Origin: Candidatus Rokuibacteriota bacterium
GTDB taxonomy: Bacteria > Methylomirabilota > Methylomirabilia > Rokubacteriales > CSP1-6
DNA length: 10,456 nucleotides
Direction: 5' to 3'
NCBI GenBank assembly: GCA_003220195.1
Contig: QHRT01000157.1
Coordinates: 1-10,456, forward strand
Shown here: in pieces, positions 6,905 through 10,456 of the stretch
Position numbering within the stretch: position 1 is the first letter of the stretch
Layout of the letters: each line of letters begins with the position of its first letter
The notes under the pieces: model-generated
What the model was told of the DNA's origin: nothing
Databases searched by the model: none
The model's input: the letters and a program-made list of their open reading frames with translations, nothing else
Made by a program: the position numbers and the translations under genes

Positions 6905-7759
6905 TTACTTGACGGCGCCTGCCGTCAACCCGGTGACGTAGTAGTCGAGGAAGAAGACGTACGCGATCACGATCGGAAGCGAGCCGATGCACGCCCCCGC
7001 CATGAGGCCTCCCCAGTAGTAGATGTCGCCGCGGATCAGCTCCGAGAACACTCCGACCGTCATCGTCTTGAGCTCCGCCGGCGAAACGAAGACGAGCGCA
7101 TAGAGGAACTCGTTCCAGGACAGCGTGAACGCGAACAGGCCGGCGCAGATGACGCCGGGCACCGCGACGGGCAGCAGGATCCTCCAGAGCGTCTGCACCC
7201 GGTTGCAGCCGTCCAGCATGGCGCACTCCTCGATCTCCTTCGGCACCGTGCGGAAGTACCCCATGAGCAGCCACGTGCAGAACGGGACGAGGAACGTCGG
7301 GTAGGTCACGACGAGCGCCCAGAGGCTGTCCGAGAGTCCGAGGCGATTCACGACGCTGGCGAGCGGCAGGAAGAGCAGCGACGGCGGCACCAGGTACGTG
7401 ATGAAGATCGCCACCCCGAACGACGTGGCGCCGGGGAACCGGAGCCGCGCGAGCGGATACGCCGCCAGCACGCCGATCACGACCGAGATCACGGTCGCCC
7501 CGACGCTGACGAGGAGGCTGTTCACGAACCAGGTCCAGAAGAGGGTGTCCGTCGACAGGAGCGCGTAGTGCCCGAACGTGACGCCCTTCCGGATCAGGAA
7601 GGGCGCGGCGTTGACGTCGTACAGCTCCGCGTTCTTCTTCAGCGACGTCACGAGCATGAAGTAGAGCGGGAACAGCGCGAAGAAGACGAACGGCGTGACG
7701 GGCAGGTAGAGCGTGAACGCCGGACGCACCGACGGCCAGAAGCCGCGACCGCTACTCAT
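6905..7759 (-). CDS. Carbohydrate ABC permease, MalG type
   Basis: Inner-membrane subunit of a CUT1-type sugar importer, 284 aa. The first helix is at about 16-38, followed by a periplasmic loop with the GHYALL segment typical of MalG proteins (YxxL-like region near 63-68). The remaining helices are near 78-102, 112-135, 146-168, 201-223 and 255-275. The EAA loop is at 174-201 (EIEECAMLDGC...ILLPVAVPG), matching the MalG consensus with the conserved Gly at 184. A late AFTLSWNEFLYAL segment is also typical. The ATG overlaps the end of the MalF-like gene by eight bases (ATGAGTAG) and has no strong Shine-Dalgarno, so translation is probably coupled. Its partners are the MalF-like permease upstream and the binding protein downstream. 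Confidence 0.9.
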   Translation of the reverse strand: MSSGRGFWPSVRPAFTLYLPVTPFVFFALFPLYFMLVTSLKKNAELYDVNAAPFLIRKGVTFGHYALLSTDTLFWTWFVNSLLVSVGATVISVVIGVLAAYPLARLRFPGATSFGVAIFITYLVPPSLLFLPLASVVNRLGLSDSLWALVVTYPTFLVPFCTWLLMGYFRTVPKEIEECAMLDGCNRVQTLWRILLPVAVPGVICAGLFAFTLSWNEFLYALVFVSPAELKTMTVGVFSELIRGDIYYWGGLMAGACIGSLPIVIAYVFFLDYYVTGLTAGAVK

Positions 7760-8702
7760 ACGTGGTGGCCCGGCGAACCATCTGCAGCTGGAAGAAGACG
7801 ACGACGAGCAGGATCGGGAAGAGGAAGAGCGACACCGCGGCCCCCTGCCCGATCTGTCCGCTCTGGAGCCCGAGCACGAACGAATACGTGGCGAACAGAT
7901 GCGTCATGTTGATCGGGCCGCCCTTGGTGAGGATGTAGACGATGTTGAAGTCGGCGAGCGTGAAGATGGCCGAGAAGAGGATCACGACCGCGAGCACCGG
8001 CTTCAGGAGCGGCACCGTGATGTACCAGAATCGACCGGCGGCGCGAGCGCCGTCACATTCCGCGGCCTCGTACATCTCGCGCGGAATGGCGACCAGTCCC
8101 GCCAGGATGGTGATCGCGAAGAACGGCAGGCCCCGCCAGGTATTGACCAGGACGACCGTGAACATGGCCAGGTACGGGTCGGGCAGCCACGGGATGTCGC
8201 GCTGGACGACGTGGAGGCTCTTGAGCGTCCAGTTCACGACGCTGTAGAGCGGCTCGAACATCCACCACCACACCAGCGTGCTGAGTGCGGTGGGGACGAT
8301 GAACGGCAGCAGCACCGCGCCGCGAATGATTTTCTTGAACCGCACGATCCGGAAGAGCAGGAGCGCCAGCGCCATCCCGAACACGGTCTTGAGCGAGAGC
8401 GCGGCCGCGGTGAACACGATCGAGTTCTGGAGCGTCTGGAGGAAGATGCCGCTGCCGAGGAGCCGGCGAAAGTTCTCGAGGCCGACGAAGGTCCCGGTGT
8501 CCCCCACCCTCGCGTCGCTCAGGCTGAACCAGAGCGAGAGGACGAACGGATACGCGACGAGGAAGAGGAGGAGGAAGAAGGCCGGCGCGACGAGGGCATA
8601 GGCGACCGGGGTGTCACCCGCCAGGGCGTCGAAGAGTCCGCGTCTCCGCGCTTCTTCCGGAGCCTCGCCGAGCTTCGCCACGTCGCCGCCGAAAACCTGC
8701 AT
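7752..8702 (-). CDS. Carbohydrate ABC permease, MalF type
   Basis: Inner-membrane subunit paired with the MalG-like protein, 316 aa from the ATG at 8702. That start was preferred to the ATG at 8732 because AGGAG (8715-8711) sits eight bases before it, while 8732 has no visible site. A charged cytoplasmic leader (1-30) is followed by helices near 33-60, 94-120, 126-147, 176-200, 234-257 and 288-306. Family features include FVGLENFRRLL (72-82), the segment usually found after TM1 in UgpA/MalF-like permeases. The EAA loop is at 209-236 (EMYEAAECDGA...ITVPLLKPV) and LTKGGPINMTHLFATY is near 258-273. It is the first gene of the operon and is read from the promoter in the divergent region. No ATPase gene accompanies the two permeases. 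Confidence 0.9.
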   Translation of the reverse strand: MQVFGGDVAKLGEAPEEARRRGLFDALAGDTPVAYALVAPAFFLLLFLVAYPFVLSLWFSLSDARVGDTGTFVGLENFRRLLGSGIFLQTLQNSIVFTAAALSLKTVFGMALALLLFRIVRFKKIIRGAVLLPFIVPTALSTLVWWWMFEPLYSVVNWTLKSLHVVQRDIPWLPDPYLAMFTVVLVNTWRGLPFFAITILAGLVAIPREMYEAAECDGARAAGRFWYITVPLLKPVLAVVILFSAIFTLADFNIVYILTKGGPINMTHLFATYSFVLGLQSGQIGQGAAVSLFLFPILLVVVFFQLQMVRRATTYE

Positions 8703-8710
8703 CCGGCACG

Positions 8711-8715
8711 CTCCT
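8711..8715 (-). promoter_or_regulatory. Ribosome binding site that selects the MalF-like start at 8702
   Basis: AGGAG on the minus strand lies eight bases before the ATG at 8702. The upstream ATG at 8732 lacks any such site, so the shorter protein is favoured. Confidence 0.6.
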
Positions 8716-8778
8716 GTTGCGGGGACGCGCATAATCTCGGCGAGCCCCGCGCTCCGCCCTGCCGACCCGGGCGCCGAG

Positions 8779-8808
8779 ACTCTAGCGTTGGGCCGAATCG
8801 GGTGTCAA
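8779..8808 (-). promoter_or_regulatory. Sigma70-type promoter of the carbohydrate importer operon
   Basis: On the minus strand a perfect TTGACA (8808-8803) is followed, after an 18-base spacer, by TAGAGT (8784-8779), which matches four of six bases of TATAAT including the key A2 and T6. Transcription would start near 8772, giving a leader of about 70 bases before the ATG at 8702. The whole divergent region is 8703-8829. No matching plus-strand promoter for the GH28-like gene was recognised, and the only small palindrome is CCGAATCGG (8793-8801) within the spacer. Confidence 0.6.
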
Positions 8809-8829
8809 GCAAGCGGGGGGACCGCACTG

Positions 8830-10456
8830 ATGAGCTCCGACCAGAGCGTTTCGCGCGCAACGAGCGACCGCGCCCGGTGGTTGGAATCGCGCTTGCTACG
8901 ACATCAGGACGGCGTGGACATCTCTCGGCGAGCGCTGCTGGGCGGTTCGAGTGCCCTTGCCGCCGCCTGGCTGCTCTCGCCGGTGCGTCGAGCGGGAGCG
9001 CGCGAAAGGCGACGGCAGGGGCCGAGATACCGCCGCGATCCAGCGCGCGGTCGACGCGGCGGGACGGTCGGGCGGGACGGTCGTTCTTCCGCCGGGCGAG
9101 TACGTCTCCGGCACGATTCGGCTCCGCAGCGACATGGTGTTGCGACTCGCCGCCGGCGCCACCCTGATCGCCAGCCCTGACGACGACGATTTCGATCCGT
9201 ACGAGCGGCTTCCCTACGAGTCGTTCGCCGATCGTGAAACCACGGACTTCGCCTTCGCGCTCCTGCAGGGACACGGGCTGCGGCATGTCGCCATCGTCGG
9301 GCCCGGCCGGATCGACGGCAACCGGGTGTCGCGCCGCGGCCCGAAGCCGATCGCCCTCAAGAGGTGCCGCGACGTCGTCGTGCGTGACCTGACGATCGAG
9401 AACGCGCCCAACTACAACGTGAGCCTGCTCGGGTGCGACGACGTGGAGATCGTCGGCGTGACGATCCGGAACGGCTACTCCGACGGCATCGACCCCGACT
9501 GCTGCCGGAACGTCCGCATCGCGGGATGTCGCATCGAGTCGCGCGACGACGCCATCGTGGCGAAGACGAGCCTGGCGCTCGGCGTTCGACGCTCGACGGA
9601 GAACGTGATCGTCACGGACTGCGCGCTGGTGAACGTCCGCAACGCGCTCAAGCTCGGCACGGAGTCGAGCGGCGACTTCAAGAACATCGTGTTCCGCGAC
9701 TGCACCATCTCGGCGCGCCCGGAGTGGTGGAAGCCGTATCCGCGGGACTGGAAGCCGTTCCCGAGCGCGGGCGTCTCGCTCACGACCGTCGACGGCGGGA
9801 ACATCGACGGGGTCGTCGTGTCGAACATCACCATGACCGGCGTTCGTGCGCCGCTCTTCGTCCGGCTCGGCCGTCGCGGCTGGGGACAGGACGTGCCGAG
9901 CGCCGGAGTGTTGAAGAACGTCCGGATCTCCAACATCGTGGCGACCGGCGCCCTGTGGCCGTCGTCCATCATCGGCATCCCGGGGCACCGCGTCTCGGAC
10001 CTCGAGCTCGCCGACGTGCACATCAGCGGAGAAGGCGGCGGCAACGTGGAGATGGCCCGGCGCGACGTGCCGGAGCGCGACAGCGTGTATCCGGACGCCA
10101 CGCGATTCCGCCACCTGCCGGCGTACGGGCTCTACTGCCGGCACGTCGCGCGGCTCCGGACGGATCGGATCGCGCTGATCGTCGACGAGCCGGACGCGCG
10201 ACCGGCCGTGGTCCTGGACAACATGCTGGAGAGCGATCTCGGAACGCTGACGGCGAGCGCGCCGGCGAACGGCGGACCCGTCGTGTGGCTGCGCTCGGTG
10301 CGGGGCTCGGTGCTTCGCGACGTTCGTCAGGAGGCCAGCGCGCGCCCGCTCGTGCGCGTCAGTGGCGCGGACACCGACGACGTGGAAGTGCTCGGCGAGG
10401 CCGTCATCGTCGAGTCGGACGTGGACGCAACGGCGCTCAGGGCCGAGAGCAAGAAC
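8830..10456 (+). CDS. GH28-like exported pectin hydrolase, frameshifted and truncated by the window edge
   Basis: Right-handed parallel beta-helix protein related to polygalacturonases, probably exported to act on pectin-like polysaccharide. Frame one (8830-9000) encodes a 57-residue start with Tat motif DISRRALLGG (30-39), a hydrophobic stretch to about 50, then VRRAGA. The enzyme continues in another frame from 9005 (KGDGRGRDTAAIQRAVDAAG) and is open for over 480 codons to the window end. Joined, they read VRRAGA-KGDG, the canonical beginning of the fold. GGTVVLPPGEYVSGTIRL follows. GH28 acidic motifs are visible: SDGIDPD (9479-9499) and RDDA (9542-9553). The usual Gly-His-Gly and Arg-Ile-Lys motifs are not recognisable: the corresponding place reads VRNALKLGTESSG. 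The C-terminal part has PAYGLYCRHV. The start rests on the ATG after a GGGGGG tract (8815-8820). Without repair, translation would stop at 9178-9180. A GTG at 8914 is an alternative start. Confidence 0.82.
8998..9004 (+). other. GCGCGCG tract at the GH28 frameshift
   Basis: The signal-peptide frame and the enzyme frame meet here. Reducing GCGCGCG to GCG (loss of 9001-9004) joins VRRAGA directly to KGDGRGRDTAAIQ in perfect register with the family consensus. Removing one base also restores the frame but leaves an extra residue. Slippage in a CG repeat or a sequencing error is likely. Confidence 0.7.

Noticed and set aside
5521..6912. 463-codon open frame on the plus strand
   Set aside because: Antisense of the solute-binding protein gene. 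The translation is Arg/Val/Leu low-complexity, whereas the minus strand has a Tat signal, a good RBS and family features.
8793..8801. CCGAATCGG palindrome as an operator
   Set aside because: Four-base arms in GC-rich DNA are expected by chance, and there is no second copy nearby.
8998..9010. Programmed ribosomal frameshift in the GH28-like gene
   Set aside because: No convincing slippery site or downstream stimulatory structure was recognised, and the fold family is not known to use one. CG-tract length change explains the junction better.
8519..10144. 541-codon open frame on the minus strand
   Set aside because: Shadow of the GH28-like gene and the MalF-like gene in GC-rich DNA. Its product is Arg/His/Asp-rich without recognisable motifs, while the plus-strand frame gives a coherent beta-helix protein.
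1..10456. tRNA, rRNA, CRISPR or insertion-sequence features
   Set aside because: No repeat-spacer pattern, transposase-like protein, terminal repeats or tRNA-like cloverleaf was noticed on reading either strand.

Overview
The window is GC-rich and densely coded. Its eleven genes fall into four blocks: a Fe-S cluster assembly block, a spermidine/putrescine-type ABC importer, a carbohydrate-type ABC importer on the opposite strand, and a pectin-hydrolase-like gene (GH28 family). Several features suggest a soil or subsurface bacterium from a GC-rich uncultured lineage such as Rokubacteria/Methylomirabilota: the codon use, the sufS-sufU-sufT order, and many solute importers with Tat-exported binding proteins. 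That placement is an impression, not something proved here.

Positions 1-1565 (+) hold the 3' end of sufS (cysteine desulfurase), then sufU (scaffold/sulfur acceptor) and sufT (DUF59 maturation factor). sufS is interrupted by an in-frame TAG at 295-297, although its frame and the spacing of its catalytic residues are otherwise intact. A short leader (1566-1687) with a TATAAT box precedes the next block.

Positions 1688-5487 (+) form one four-gene ABC operon: Tat-exported binding protein, two inner-membrane permeases of PotB and PotC type, and a PotA-type ATPase with a TOBE domain. The genes overlap or nearly touch, apart from a strongly self-complementary GC-only stretch just after the binding-protein stop.

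Positions 5527-8702 (-) form a convergent operon for a sugar-type importer, in transcription order MalF-like permease, MalG-like permease, Tat-exported family 1 binding protein. No ATPase is encoded with it. A promoter with a perfect TTGACA -35 lies in the 127-bp divergent region 8703-8829.

Positions 8830-10456 (+) hold a GH28-like parallel beta-helix protein with a Tat signal, running off the right edge. The signal peptide and the enzyme domain are in different frames. The shift lies at a GCGCGCG tract around 8998-9004, and removing four bases there restores a canonical GAKGDG...DTAAIQ start. The head-to-head arrangement suggests that the exported hydrolase releases oligosaccharides which the divergent importer takes up. 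No RNA genes, CRISPR arrays or mobile elements were seen, and no gene-free stretch exceeds about 130 bases.
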